A DNA stretch of 29,383 nucleotides, taken from positions 1-29,383 of the forward strand of contig DASSKK010000013.1 of NCBI GenBank assembly GCA_035690495.1. Direction: 5' to 3'. Numbering within the stretch: position 1 is the first letter of the stretch; each line of letters begins with the position of its first letter. Both the position numbers and the translations under genes were made by a program. Under the pieces are notes generated by a model. It had not been told where the DNA came from, did not search any database, and saw only the letters and a list, made by a program, of their open reading frames with translations. This document shows positions 16,765 through 24,981 of the stretch, in pieces. The DNA is from DASSKK01 sp035690495 (lineage in GTDB: Bacteria; Actinomycetota; Actinomycetes; Propionibacteriales; Nocardioidaceae).

Positions 16765-17759
16765 CTTCGCACGACCCGGCGGAGGCGGTCGGCGAGTGTG
16801 GGCGGGGTCCGCGATGCGGCGTCGATCTTCTTGCGAGCGGCGCGGCGGGCCTGCCGTCGCGCCACGCTGACCTCGGCCGCAGTGTGGTCGAAGGCCAGCC
16901 TTCGCGCCGAGCCGTAGAGGCCGGCGTAGCGGCCGGCCACGCTGTCGAGGTCGCTCGCATCGGGAGTCTCGGCACTGGTGCATGCGCTCCAGACCGACTC
17001 GGCGACCTCGCGCAGCTCGAGCGGCAGGTCCTCCTCGGTCAGGTCCCCGAAGCCGATCCGATGCCGGCGAAGATCCGGGTCGAGGAACTCCTCGACCCGC
17101 CCGGCTGCCTGTGCGTCGCCGAGCGGCAGCCTGAGCCCGAAGGCGCTGTCCACGGCGGCGAGTGTCGAGCGCCAGTCGGCCAGCAGGTCGTCGTACCTGA
17201 CGAACGTCCTGCTGCGCTCGCGGGTGAAGCGCTCGGCGACCAGCATCGCGTTCACCCACCCGGCGAGGTTCTTCACCGCGAACGTCGTGGCGTCGACGTC
17301 GCGGTTGCGATCCGCGTAGTGGGTGGCGCGGCTGCCGACCACCTCGGCCGCATGCCGCAGCATGACGACGTACGCCGGGCGAAGACCCAGGTCCTCGGCG
17401 ACCTCGCTCCACAGCGGGATCTCCCAGCAGATCCGCGGATCCTTGACCACGGTGAGGTCGTGGCCCTCGGTGGCCTGCGTCAACCAGCCTCTCAGCCGCT
17501 CCCGGTCCGGAGCGCGAACCGCAGCGTGCATGAGGCTGGCGGCCTCGGGACGGCCGTCGGCGATCCCGACCGCCGCACGCTGGAGCAGCCTGTTGTGGAA
17601 GTCCACCGACCACTTCGACTCGTAGAACCCGCGTGGGTTGGTGCGATTGGCCGCAAGGTACGGGCCCGGCACGTGCACACCGAGATGGGCCAGGGCCCCG
17701 GCCATCGTGCTGGTGCCGCTGCGTCCCGCCCCGGTGACCAGCAGCAGCGTTGGGCTCAT
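16755..17759 (-). CDS. Sulfotransferase-family protein, paralogue of 24978-25994
   Basis: A 334-residue protein of the Sulfotransfer_3-like group. The P-loop is GAGRSGTS at residues 10-17, and the 3'-phosphate motif is R135 to S143 in VVMLRHAAEVVGSR. Shared landmarks with the 24978-25994 product include NPRGFYESKWSVDFHN (about 41-56), VVKDPR (104-109) and a YDDLLADWRSTL segment. The C-terminal 40 residues are basic and helical (VARRQARRAARKKIDA). The ATG at 17759 lies 8 bases after a TAGGGT -10-like site, so its message may have almost no leader. The gene heads a three-gene leftward group with the small membrane protein and the Sulfotransfer_2 gene. Confidence 0.85.
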   Translation of the reverse strand: MSPTLLLVTGAGRSGTSTMAGALAHLGVHVPGPYLAANRTNPRGFYESKWSVDFHNRLLQRAAVGIADGRPEAASLMHAAVRAPDRERLRGWLTQATEGHDLTVVKDPRICWEIPLWSEVAEDLGLRPAYVVMLRHAAEVVGSRATHYADRNRDVDATTFAVKNLAGWVNAMLVAERFTRERSRTFVRYDDLLADWRSTLAAVDSAFGLRLPLGDAQAAGRVEEFLDPDLRRHRIGFGDLTEEDLPLELREVAESVWSACTSAETPDASDLDSVAGRYAGLYGSARRLAFDHTAAEVSVARRQARRAARKKIDAASRTPPTLADRLRRVVRRWV

Positions 17760-17767
17760 GGCCAGTC

Positions 17768-17773
17768 ACCCTA
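17768..17773 (-). promoter_or_regulatory. Candidate -10 element, near-leaderless, for the leftward sulfotransferase operon
   Basis: The minus strand reads TAGGGT (TANNNT), 8 bases before the ATG at 17759, so transcription would begin at or next to the start codon. No ribosome site precedes the ATG. Confidence 0.45.
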
Positions 17774-17791
17774 GCGGCGAGCGGACACCCC

Positions 17792-17797
17792 TACGAT
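17792..17797 (+). promoter_or_regulatory. Candidate -10 element for a leaderless transcript of the second dehydrogenase
   Basis: TACGAT (TANNNT) ends 6 bases before the ATG at 17804, placing the expected transcription start on the A of the start codon. GGGG overlaps the gap and could also act as a weak ribosome site. Confidence 0.5.
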
Positions 17798-17803
17798 GGG
17801 GCG

Positions 17804-19129
17804 ATGCGGATCTGCGTGGTGGCACTGGGCAAGATCGGTCTGCCGCTCGCGGTCCAGTTCGCCACGTCGTCCCCCTCCACCCCGCCCACAGAGGGCCACA
17901 CCGTCGTCGGGGCCGACGTGTCGGAACGGGTGGTGGACCTTGTCAACGCCGGACGGGAGCCGTTCCCGGGCGAGCACCAGCTGGACGAGCGACTGGCGGC
18001 CGCGGTTCAGTCCGGCCGGCTGCGCGCGACCACCGACACCACCGCAGCGGTCCGGGACGCAGAGGTGGTCGTGCTCGTCGTGCCCGTGTTCGTCGACGCC
18101 GAGGGCATCCCCGACTTCACGTCGATGGACGCGGCGACCCGCGCCGTCGCCGCCGGTCTGCAGCCGGGTGCTCTGGTCAGCTACGAGACCACCCTGCCCG
18201 TGGGCACTACGCGGGGCCGGTGGGCGCGGATGCTCCAGGAGGGGTCCGGGCTCGAGGCGGGCGAGGGCTTCTCGCTGGTGTTCAGCCCGGAGAGGGTGCT
18301 CACCGGGCGGGTCTTCGCCGACCTGCGCCGCTACCCGAAGCTCGTCGGCGGCGTCGACGAGCGGTCCGCTGCTGCGGGGGTGCGGTTCTACGAGCAGGTG
18401 CTCGACTTCGACGAGCGTGCCGACCTGGCCCGCCCGAACGGCGTGTGGGACCTCGGCTCGACGGAGGCCGCGGAGCTGGCCAAGCTGGCCGAGACGACGT
18501 ACCGCGACGTGAACATCGGGCTGGCCAACCAGTTCGCGCGGTACGCCGACACGGTCGGGGTGGACGTGATGGCGGTGATCGAGGCCTGCAACAGCCAGCC
18601 CTACAGCCACATCCACCGGCCCGGCATCGCGGTCGGCGGACACTGCATCCCGATCTACCCGCGGATCTACCTGTGGAACGACCCGTCGGCGACCGTGGTG
18701 CGGGCGGCCCGCGAGGTGAACGCGGCGATGCCCGGCTACGCGGTCGACCTGCTCGCCGCGGCGTACGGAGATCTGTCCGGTGCCCGGGTGCTGGTGCTCG
18801 GCGCCGCCTACCGCGCAGGCGTGAAGGAGACCGCGTTCTCGGGGGTGTTCCCGACCGTGGCGGCGTTGCGCGGGCACGGCGCAGAGGTCTTCGTGTCCGA
18901 CCCGCTCTACGATCCCGGCGAGCTGGAGGCGCTGGGGCTGCGGCCGCATCGCGGTGAGCCGGTGGACGCCGCGGTTGTGCAGACCGACCATGCGGCGTAC
19001 GCCGAGCTCACTCCGGAGGACCTGCCGGAGGTGAAGGTGATCGTCGACGGACGCAGGGTCACCGACCCTGCCAAGTGGACCGGCGTGCGCCGGATCGTGA
19101 TCGGCGGCCCCTCGGCTACGCCTGCGTGA
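17804..19129 (+). CDS. Nucleotide-sugar 6-dehydrogenase, second copy
   Basis: A 441-residue UDP-sugar dehydrogenase family protein. The N-terminal dinucleotide site is ALGKIGLPLA (residues 7-16). The catalytic cysteine is C281 in VGGHCIPIYPRIYLW, and the C-terminal domain has LVLGAAYRAGVKETAFSG. It is only distantly like the copy at 1627-2916: the sequence after the active-site Cys (IYPR against IDPS) differs, so the two probably use different sugars. A 10-residue Ser/Pro/Thr insert (SSPSTPPTE region, about residues 24-33) sits in the first Rossmann fold between strand 1 and strand 2. Its 3' end overlaps the convergent acetyltransferase gene by 14 bases. It may supply the uronic acid step of the WbpA-B-E-D-like route. 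Confidence 0.88.
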   Translation: MRICVVALGKIGLPLAVQFATSSPSTPPTEGHTVVGADVSERVVDLVNAGREPFPGEHQLDERLAAAVQSGRLRATTDTTAAVRDAEVVVLVVPVFVDAEGIPDFTSMDAATRAVAAGLQPGALVSYETTLPVGTTRGRWARMLQEGSGLEAGEGFSLVFSPERVLTGRVFADLRRYPKLVGGVDERSAAAGVRFYEQVLDFDERADLARPNGVWDLGSTEAAELAKLAETTYRDVNIGLANQFARYADTVGVDVMAVIEACNSQPYSHIHRPGIAVGGHCIPIYPRIYLWNDPSATVVRAAREVNAAMPGYAVDLLAAAYGDLSGARVLVLGAAYRAGVKETAFSGVFPTVAALRGHGAEVFVSDPLYDPGELEALGLRPHRGEPVDAAVVQTDHAAYAELTPEDLPEVKVIVDGRRVTDPAKWTGVRRIVIGGPSATPA

Positions 19130-19712
19130 GCTCGCCCGCGGACTCGACGTACCGCTCACCGGTCCGCGGGCAGCGCCAACCCGACCCGTCTCTGGTCAGG
19201 GGCACGCCGGCACGCCCGACCCAGCCGACCCGGCGCGCGGGCACGCCGACCACGAGGCCATGGGCGGGCACGTCCCTGGTGACCACCGCCCCCGCCGCGA
19301 CCATCGCCCAGGCGCCGATCCGCACCGGTGCCACGCAGACCGCCAGGGCCCCGATGGAGGCGCCCTGCTCGACGACGACCCCCACGGGCTCCCAGTCGCC
19401 GCCACGCTTGAGCGTGCCGTCGGGGTCGATCGAGCGCGGGTACTCGTCGTTGGTGAGCACCGCTGCCGGTCCGATGAACACCCCGTCGCCGAGCGAGGCC
19501 GGCTCGTAGACCAGGGCGTAGTTCTGCAGCTTGCAGCGGTTGCCGATGACGACGCCGGATCCGACGTACGCGCCGCGACCGACCACGCACTCGGCACCGA
19601 GAGTCGCGCCCTCCCGGACCTGCGCGAGCTCCCAGACGGTGCTCCCGTCGCCGATCCGCGCGGACGGGTCCACCTGCGCGGTGGGCAAGATCTGCGCAGA
19701 CACAGCATTCAT
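19116..19712 (-). CDS. WbpD-like sugar N-acetyltransferase (left-handed beta-helix)
   Basis: A 198-residue hexapeptide-repeat protein close in length and pattern to WbpD, which acetylates the 3-amino group of UDP-2-acetamido-3-amino-2,3-dideoxy-glucuronic acid with acetyl-CoA. It shows IGDGSTVWELAQVREGATLG, then CVVGRGAYVGSGVVIGNRCK and LQNYALVYEPASLGDGVFIG, and the diagnostic AVLTNDEYPRSI. The end is VVGVPARRVGWVG, usual for acetyl-CoA-binding coils. The ATG at 19712 has GGAGGT 6 bases upstream. The gene is convergent with the dehydrogenase (14-base overlap of 3' ends) and divergent from the ATPase. With the Gfo/Idh and DegT genes it completes the set needed for a diacetamido-uronic acid. 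Confidence 0.88.
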   Translation of the reverse strand: MNAVSAQILPTAQVDPSARIGDGSTVWELAQVREGATLGAECVVGRGAYVGSGVVIGNRCKLQNYALVYEPASLGDGVFIGPAAVLTNDEYPRSIDPDGTLKRGGDWEPVGVVVEQGASIGALAVCVAPVRIGAWAMVAAGAVVTRDVPAHGLVVGVPARRVGWVGRAGVPLTRDGSGWRCPRTGERYVESAGELTQA

Positions 19713-19730
19713 CCTGCCACCTCCCGCGCT

Positions 19731-19776
19731 GCTATAGAATGCTATAGAACTCTCATTTCGCTATAGGTGCTATCTT
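19731..19776 (+). promoter_or_regulatory. Phased CTATAG palindromes with a candidate -10 for the ATPase gene
   Basis: The palindrome CTATAG occurs at 19732-19737, 19742-19747 and 19761-19766, with a half-match CTATC at 19770-19774. The offsets are 10, 19 and 9 bases, that is, close to whole helical turns. TATCTT at 19771-19776 fits TANNNT and ends 6 bases before the GTG at 19783, predicting a leaderless message. CTCGTG-G-CACGAG at 19780-19792 is a further perfect inverted repeat over the start codon. The layout looks like an operator array, perhaps for autoregulation; the binding protein is unknown. Confidence 0.55.
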
Positions 19777-19782
19777 GTGCTC

Positions 19783-20943
19783 GTGGCACGAGTGCCGAAC
19801 CCGTACCGGCCCGGGTTCAACCAGACACCGACTGCCCTCGCCGGGCGCGAGGGTGTCCTTGCCGCGTTCCGCGAAGCCCTCGACGTCGCCGCTCTCGATG
19901 CTCGCACTCCCCGACCACTTCTGCTGACCGGAGGGCGGGGGGTCGGCAAGACCGTGGTCATGGGGGAGGCGGCGGTCATGGCAGCAACCGACTACGGCTG
20001 GCTGACCGTGCCGGTCGAGGTCCGTCCCAGATCCTCGTTCACGCCGCAGCTCGTGGAGCGACTGTCGATCGCGCGAGACCTCTACGCCCAGGCTCCGGCC
20101 GGGCGAGATGTCGAGGTTGTGTCCACGAAGGTGCGGGCCGCTGTCCTCGGCCTGGGTGCCGAGGTCGAGCTGCGTCGCCGCACTCACCCTGCGTCGACCA
20201 CCGCGGGGGAGCTGGATGCTGCGCTGGCGGGGGCCGTGGAGGCGGCCGAGGCGCACTCGGCCGGTCTGGTGGTGACACTCGACGAGATCCACCTCGCCGA
20301 GCGCGCCGAGCTGGCGGACCTCGCCGCGACCCTGCAGCAGCGCGTTCCGGACGGCTGGCCGCTGGTCGTCGTGATGGCCGGTCTGCCCAGCATGCGTGAA
20401 CCCAGACGAGCGGTGACTTACCTCGAACGCGGGGAGTGGCACGTGCTCGGACCGCTCGACCCGGCGGCCAGCCGCACCGCGCTGGAGCGTCCGGCGATCG
20501 CCGCGGGACGGCCTCTGAGCGCCGCGGCGGCTGACCTCCTCGTCGACGCCTCGGGCGGATACCCCTACGCCATCCAGGTTCTCGGCCACCACGCCTGGCG
20601 CACTTCCGCGCACTCAGACGGCATCGATGTCCGACACGCTCGCGCTGCCGTGGCCGCCGGGCAGCGGGACCTCGAGGCAGGGCTGTACGCCGTCCGCTGG
20701 CAAGACGCGTCGCCGCGTGAACGCGAGTACCTCCTCGCACTGGCCAAGTTGTCGTCGGAAGACGTCGACGCCACGAGTGCGGGTGTCGCCCGAAGGTTGG
20801 GCCGAGCGCCGAGTGACGTCTCCTACCTGCGAGACCGCCTCGTCAAGAAGGGCACGCTGTTCGCCGACGGGCGCCGATTGCACTTCCCGACACCCGGCAT
20901 GGCCGAGTGGATCGTGCGGACCGCCGACAACGAGGATCAGTGA
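19783..20943 (+). CDS. AAA+ ATPase with C-terminal winged-helix-like region
   Basis: A 386-residue ATP-binding protein of the AAA_16/Orc1-Cdc6-like type. It begins NPYRPGFNQTPTALAGREG. Walker A is GGRGVGKT with K56, and Walker B is LVVTLDEIHL with D167 and E168. A lid region follows (LDPAASRTALERPA), and the C-terminal 80 residues (about 300-380) look like a winged helix (VARRLGRAPSDVSYLRDRLVKKG). Such proteins are common in actinobacteria and largely uncharacterised; a few act in DNA or defence contexts. GTG at 19783 fits the leaderless promoter; GTG at 19777 is an alternative. Its stop overlaps the next start as GTGA, so the teichoic acid polymerase downstream is probably expressed from its promoter, an odd pairing. 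Confidence 0.8.
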   Translation: MARVPNPYRPGFNQTPTALAGREGVLAAFREALDVAALDARTPRPLLLTGGRGVGKTVVMGEAAVMAATDYGWLTVPVEVRPRSSFTPQLVERLSIARDLYAQAPAGRDVEVVSTKVRAAVLGLGAEVELRRRTHPASTTAGELDAALAGAVEAAEAHSAGLVVTLDEIHLAERAELADLAATLQQRVPDGWPLVVVMAGLPSMREPRRAVTYLERGEWHVLGPLDPAASRTALERPAIAAGRPLSAAAADLLVDASGGYPYAIQVLGHHAWRTSAHSDGIDVRHARAAVAAGQRDLEAGLYAVRWQDASPREREYLLALAKLSSEDVDATSAGVARRLGRAPSDVSYLRDRLVKKGTLFADGRRLHFPTPGMAEWIVRTADNEDQ

Positions 20944-23549
20944 TTGCGCTGCTGCGGCGACGCGCTGTCCGGTTGCTGCGCGAGCTGAGCGTGCTTCGGC
21001 CGGTGGTGAGCGTCCTCGTCGACGCCACCGCTGATGCGGCACTGGTCGACGCCAGCCTCGACTCCGTCCGTGCCCAGCCCGTGGCCGGGCTGGAGATCGT
21101 GGTGGTCGGGCCGGGGATGGACGCACGAGTGGCCAGGCACCTCGACGAGGACTGGCGGGTGCGGCGGGGCGATGGCCGGCGCTCGGCGCGCGGGCGGTAC
21201 GTCCTTTGTCTGCAGCCGGGGGACCGGCTCGCCGGGGGTGCCATCGAGGCCCTGCTCGCAGGCATCGGAGCCTCTGGTGCGTCTGTGGCGTTGGGGAGCA
21301 CGGCTCACGACGTACCGCGGGCACCACTTGCTGCAGATGGGCGGTCCAAGGGGCTTCGGAACCACCCGGACGCAGCATCTGGTCGGACCTCGCCCACGCG
21401 TCTGGGCGCGGCTCCGCAGTTGGTGTGGCCGCTCCGCTCGGCGCGGATGCTCTTTCGCCGCAAGGGGCTGGGCCCGTCCGTGCTCACGGCCGATCCGGTC
21501 GAGCTCGTGGATGCGCTGCTCGCCGCGCCGTCGGTGGTCGGCGTGCCCACAGTGACGCTGCTGGATCCGGCTCCCCGCGACGCACGCTTCGGAGTCGTCG
21601 ACGACCCGACGCCGGAGCTCGCACGATGGCTGGAGCGGTCGCGCGAGATCGAGGGAGTGCTGGGCCGGCCCGGCGACGAGTCGGTGCTCGACGCATGGCG
21701 GCGCGGCTGGCTGGCCGGTGAGGCCGACCGCTTCCTCGACGCGGCAGAGCGGATGGACGCGCAGCAGTGGGCGGCACTGTCCGACCACGTCCGCGTGGTC
21801 GTCGACGGCCTCGCGACGTCGGGCTTCGCAGAGGTTCCCGTCGAGCCGCGGGTGAAGGCGTGGCTGGCCGCGCAGGACCGGCGGGCCGACCTCGAGGCGT
21901 TCGTGCTGGCGCGGCGCTTCGAGCAGGGGGAGTACCCCACCGACGTGCGCGACGGACAGGTCTTCGCCGTACTCCCCGTCGACCTTCCCCCGGACCTGCT
22001 GAGGCTCGGCGAGACCGAGACGCCGCTGGTGACCTCGCTACGACGGCTTCGGGACTCCGCGCCGGGGGACGAAGGCACGGCGCGGGTCCAGCTGGTCGCC
22101 TACGTCGACCGGGTGTCCGTGCCGCAGACCCCCGACGTGACCGTCCTCCTCGACGGTCAGCAGCTTCAGGTCGACCCCGCGCCGGACCCCGAGGTGACGA
22201 TCGAGGCCGGAAGCCGGTTCCAGGACTATGCCCGCGCGTCGTGGGGAGTCGACGTGCCGACGTCGGCAGGCCCTGCGGAGCTGGAGGTCCGCGTCGACGT
22301 GCAGGGGGTGCGCCGCACCGCCACCCAGCCGCTGGACCTGTCGCATCTGCCTGCCGCCCCCGCTCGCGAGGATCGGCCGCTGGCCGACGACGAGCGCGGC
22401 CGCTATGCCCAGGCACGGCTGCAGGAGGAGTACGCCGCGCGCCGCGGCTCGGTTCCGCTCGACCCGCAGCTGGCCTACTTCCAGTCCTACGACGGCCGGT
22501 CGGCCACGGACAGTCCGGTGGCGATCCATGCCGAGCTGCGCCGCCGGAGACCGGACCTGCGCACCGTCTGGGCGGTGCGCGACCTCGCGGCCGCGATCCC
22601 CGAGGGCGCCGAGCCGGTGCTGTGGGGCAGCAGGGCGTGGTACGACGTGCTGGCTCGCACGACGTACGTGGTGACGAACATCGAGATGGAGCGATGGTTC
22701 CGGCGCAGGGACGGCCAGCAGCTCGTGCAGACCTTCCACGGCTACCCGTCCAAGACGATGGGGATCGGGCTGTGGCGCGACAAGGGCTTCACCGACAGCC
22801 GGATCGCCCAACAGCTAGAGCGCACCTCGCGGCAGTGGAGCCTGCTGGTGACGCCGAGCCCGGAGATGGACGGCTACTACCGCGAGCACTACGCCTACGA
22901 CGGGCGGATCGTCGCGGCAGGCTATCCCCGGGACGACGTGCTGGTCGGCCCGGACGCGGACCGGATCCGCGACGACGTACGCCGCCGACTCGGGATCGGC
23001 GCCGGGAAGACCGCTGTGCTCTACGCACCGACCTGGCGCGACGACCTGGCCACCAACTACCGCGCGGCCCGGGCGGGGGACTTCTTCGACGTGGACGCCG
23101 CGGCGACGGCCCTCGGCGAGGGGTTCGTGCTGCTGCTGCGCGGGCACCGGTTCCACCCGCCTCACACCTCGCCTGGGAAGACCGGCCGGGCCCGGCTGAT
23201 CGACGTCACCGACCATCCCGAGGTCAACGACCTGATCCTCGCCTCGGACGCCGCGGTGCTCGACTACTCCTCACTGCGGTTCGACTACGCGCTCACCGGC
23301 CGGCCGATGATCTTCCTGGTCCCCGACGTGTCCGAGTACACCGCCCACACCCGGGGCTTCCTGTTCGACTTCGCGCCGACCGCGCCCGGGCCTTGGGCGG
23401 ACGACACCGCGGGAGTCGTGGCCGCGCTGCGCGACCTGCCTGCCGTCGCCGCGGCGCACAGGGCGGCGTACGACGCCTTCAACCAGCGGTTCAACCGGCT
23501 GAACGACGGCCACGCCGCCGAGCGCGTCGTCACCGCCCTGCTGGAATGA
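20940..23549 (+). CDS. Second TagF/TarL-type polyol-phosphate transferase
   Basis: An 869-residue paralogue of the 10620-14300 protein. A shortened, degenerate GT2-like N-domain (residues about 1-240) lacks DDGS and DxD motifs (VVVGPGMDA, CLQPGDRL). The linker has the same VKAWLAAQDRRADLEAFVLA pattern as the larger copy, and the beta-rich middle is much shorter. The C-terminal catalytic domain has YDGRSATDSPVAI, TFHGYPSKTMG with the likely catalytic His (about residue 602), GYPRDD, LYAPTWRDDL, LLLRGHRFH (about 733) and DYSSLRFDYALTGRP (about 774-788). The two proteins may divide the work as primer and polymerase, or add different units. GTG at 20940 overlaps the ATPase stop by four bases, with GAGG just upstream. 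It converges on the Bcs1-like gene with a 1-base gap. Confidence 0.88.
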   Translation: MIALLRRRAVRLLRELSVLRPVVSVLVDATADAALVDASLDSVRAQPVAGLEIVVVGPGMDARVARHLDEDWRVRRGDGRRSARGRYVLCLQPGDRLAGGAIEALLAGIGASGASVALGSTAHDVPRAPLAADGRSKGLRNHPDAASGRTSPTRLGAAPQLVWPLRSARMLFRRKGLGPSVLTADPVELVDALLAAPSVVGVPTVTLLDPAPRDARFGVVDDPTPELARWLERSREIEGVLGRPGDESVLDAWRRGWLAGEADRFLDAAERMDAQQWAALSDHVRVVVDGLATSGFAEVPVEPRVKAWLAAQDRRADLEAFVLARRFEQGEYPTDVRDGQVFAVLPVDLPPDLLRLGETETPLVTSLRRLRDSAPGDEGTARVQLVAYVDRVSVPQTPDVTVLLDGQQLQVDPAPDPEVTIEAGSRFQDYARASWGVDVPTSAGPAELEVRVDVQGVRRTATQPLDLSHLPAAPAREDRPLADDERGRYAQARLQEEYAARRGSVPLDPQLAYFQSYDGRSATDSPVAIHAELRRRRPDLRTVWAVRDLAAAIPEGAEPVLWGSRAWYDVLARTTYVVTNIEMERWFRRRDGQQLVQTFHGYPSKTMGIGLWRDKGFTDSRIAQQLERTSRQWSLLVTPSPEMDGYYREHYAYDGRIVAAGYPRDDVLVGPDADRIRDDVRRRLGIGAGKTAVLYAPTWRDDLATNYRAARAGDFFDVDAAATALGEGFVLLLRGHRFHPPHTSPGKTGRARLIDVTDHPEVNDLILASDAAVLDYSSLRFDYALTGRPMIFLVPDVSEYTAHTRGFLFDFAPTAPGPWADDTAGVVAALRDLPAVAAAHRAAYDAFNQRFNRLNDGHAAERVVTALLE

Positions 23550-23550
23550 G

Positions 23551-24981
23551 TCAGTCGATCGGGTCGTCGCGGCGCAGGTCGACGATGTGGCCGGTCATCG
23601 ACGAGACCAGCGTGTCCAGCGAGGCGCGGGCGACCACCGCGGACTCCAGCAGCGAGTCGGCCGGCTCCTGCCCGAACGCCTTGGTGCGCATCGGGGTGCC
23701 GGTCCGCTCCGGGTTCACGCAGTTCACCCGCACCCCGGCGGGCGCCCACTCGTCGGCGAGCGCCTGGGTCAGGTTGACGACCGCGGCCTTCGCCGAGGAG
23801 TACAGCGAGTAGCCGCTGCGCCCGCGCGTGTAGGAGCTCGAGGTGAACAGCAGCAGCCCGCCGCGGGCGCGGGCAAGGTGCGGGAAGAACTCCTGGGCGA
23901 TCAGCACCGGCGCCAGGTAGTTGACCTCGGTGGCCGCATAGATCGTCTCCTCCGAGGCGTCCATCAGCTCGCCCCGGGGGAGCACGCCCGCGGTGTTGAC
24001 GACGTAGTCGATGCCGCCGTGCTCCTCGACCACCTGTCGCGCCGCCGCGGCCAGGTCGCCTCGTCGCTCCACGTGCGTGCGGGTGGTGGACCGGCTGAAC
24101 GTGCAGACCTGCGCGCCGTACGACGCGGCCAGCTCTGCGATGTCCGCGCCGATCCCGTAGCTGCCGCCGAAGACGACCATGGTCTTGCCGTCGAGGGCCT
24201 CGCGGTAGCCCTCGTCGCTGCGGGAGGCCGGTAGGTCGTGGGTGGTGAGCTGGAACAGCTTGTCGGCGATGTAGACGTCGATCGGCTCGGTGACCTTCAT
24301 GTTCCGCTCGTCGCCGCGCACCACGGTGATGGGTACGTCGGGCAGGTAGCGCAGCACCACCGAGCAGTCGTCGGTCGCGGTGAACGACTCGTCCCGGCCG
24401 GCGATCTCGTAGGCCTTCTTGATCACCGACGCCGTGAACGCCTGCGGTGTCTGGCCGCGCCGCAGCGCCGCCCGCGGCGGGATCGACGTGATCGTGTCGT
24501 CCTGGTCGACCTCGATGATCGTGTCCGCGGACGGGATCGCCACGTCGACGGCGTCGAAGTGGTCAAGCGCGTCGAAGCACTCGGTGATGATCCGCGGCGA
24601 CAGCAGCGGACGGACGGCGTCGTGCAGCAGCACCTTGCACCCTGTAGCCGCACTGTCGCCCAGCCAGTTCAATGCGCGCAGGGTGGTGTCGTTGCGGGTG
24701 GTCTCGGCGCCCTCCAGGATGTCGACGACCTTGCCGTAGCCGCCCTTGCGGACGATCTCCCGCACCGCGTCGAGATGGCCCGGCGCCATCATCACCAGGA
24801 TCTCGTCGACGGACTCGTGGCTGTCCAGGACGGCCAGGGTGTGCTCGAGGATCGGTTTGCCGGCGATCTTGATCAGCTGCTTGGGGATGTCCAGGCCGAC
24901 CCGGATGCCGACCCCTCCGGCGAGCAGCACCGCGACGTTCCTGCGTCCTTCTCCCGGGCGCTCCGCGCTCGCCGTGCTCAT
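23551..24981 (-). CDS. Fused cytidylyltransferase/short-chain reductase, Bcs1-like (predicted CDP-ribitol synthesis)
   Basis: A 476-residue two-domain protein. Residues 15-245 are an IspD/TarI-type cytidylyltransferase: VAVLLAGGVGIRVG with KQL following, LLHDAVRPLL (118-127), and RRGQTPQAF. Residues 265-465 are a short-chain dehydrogenase: FGGSYGIG (271-278), NTAG (329-332), and the active site S381-S382 with Y394-x3-K398. This order matches Haemophilus Bcs1/Acs1, which reduces ribulose 5-phosphate and makes CDP-ribitol. By that analogy the locus makes a ribitol-phosphate polymer, and the two TagF-like proteins would use CDP-ribitol. A stand-alone MEP-pathway IspD is unlikely given the fusion. 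The ATG at 24981 overlaps the upstream sulfotransferase stop as ATGA. Confidence 0.88.
   Translation of the reverse strand: MSTASAERPGEGRRNVAVLLAGGVGIRVGLDIPKQLIKIAGKPILEHTLAVLDSHESVDEILVMMAPGHLDAVREIVRKGGYGKVVDILEGAETTRNDTTLRALNWLGDSAATGCKVLLHDAVRPLLSPRIITECFDALDHFDAVDVAIPSADTIIEVDQDDTITSIPPRAALRRGQTPQAFTASVIKKAYEIAGRDESFTATDDCSVVLRYLPDVPITVVRGDERNMKVTEPIDVYIADKLFQLTTHDLPASRSDEGYREALDGKTMVVFGGSYGIGADIAELAASYGAQVCTFSRSTTRTHVERRGDLAAAARQVVEEHGGIDYVVNTAGVLPRGELMDASEETIYAATEVNYLAPVLIAQEFFPHLARARGGLLLFTSSSYTRGRSGYSLYSSAKAAVVNLTQALADEWAPAGVRVNCVNPERTGTPMRTKAFGQEPADSLLESAVVARASLDTLVSSMTGHIVDLRRDDPID

Noticed and set aside
23551..24981. MEP-pathway IspD for isoprenoids
   Set aside because: The fused short-chain reductase and the teichoic acid context match CDP-ribitol synthesis; the MEP enzyme is normally a single domain or fused to IspF.
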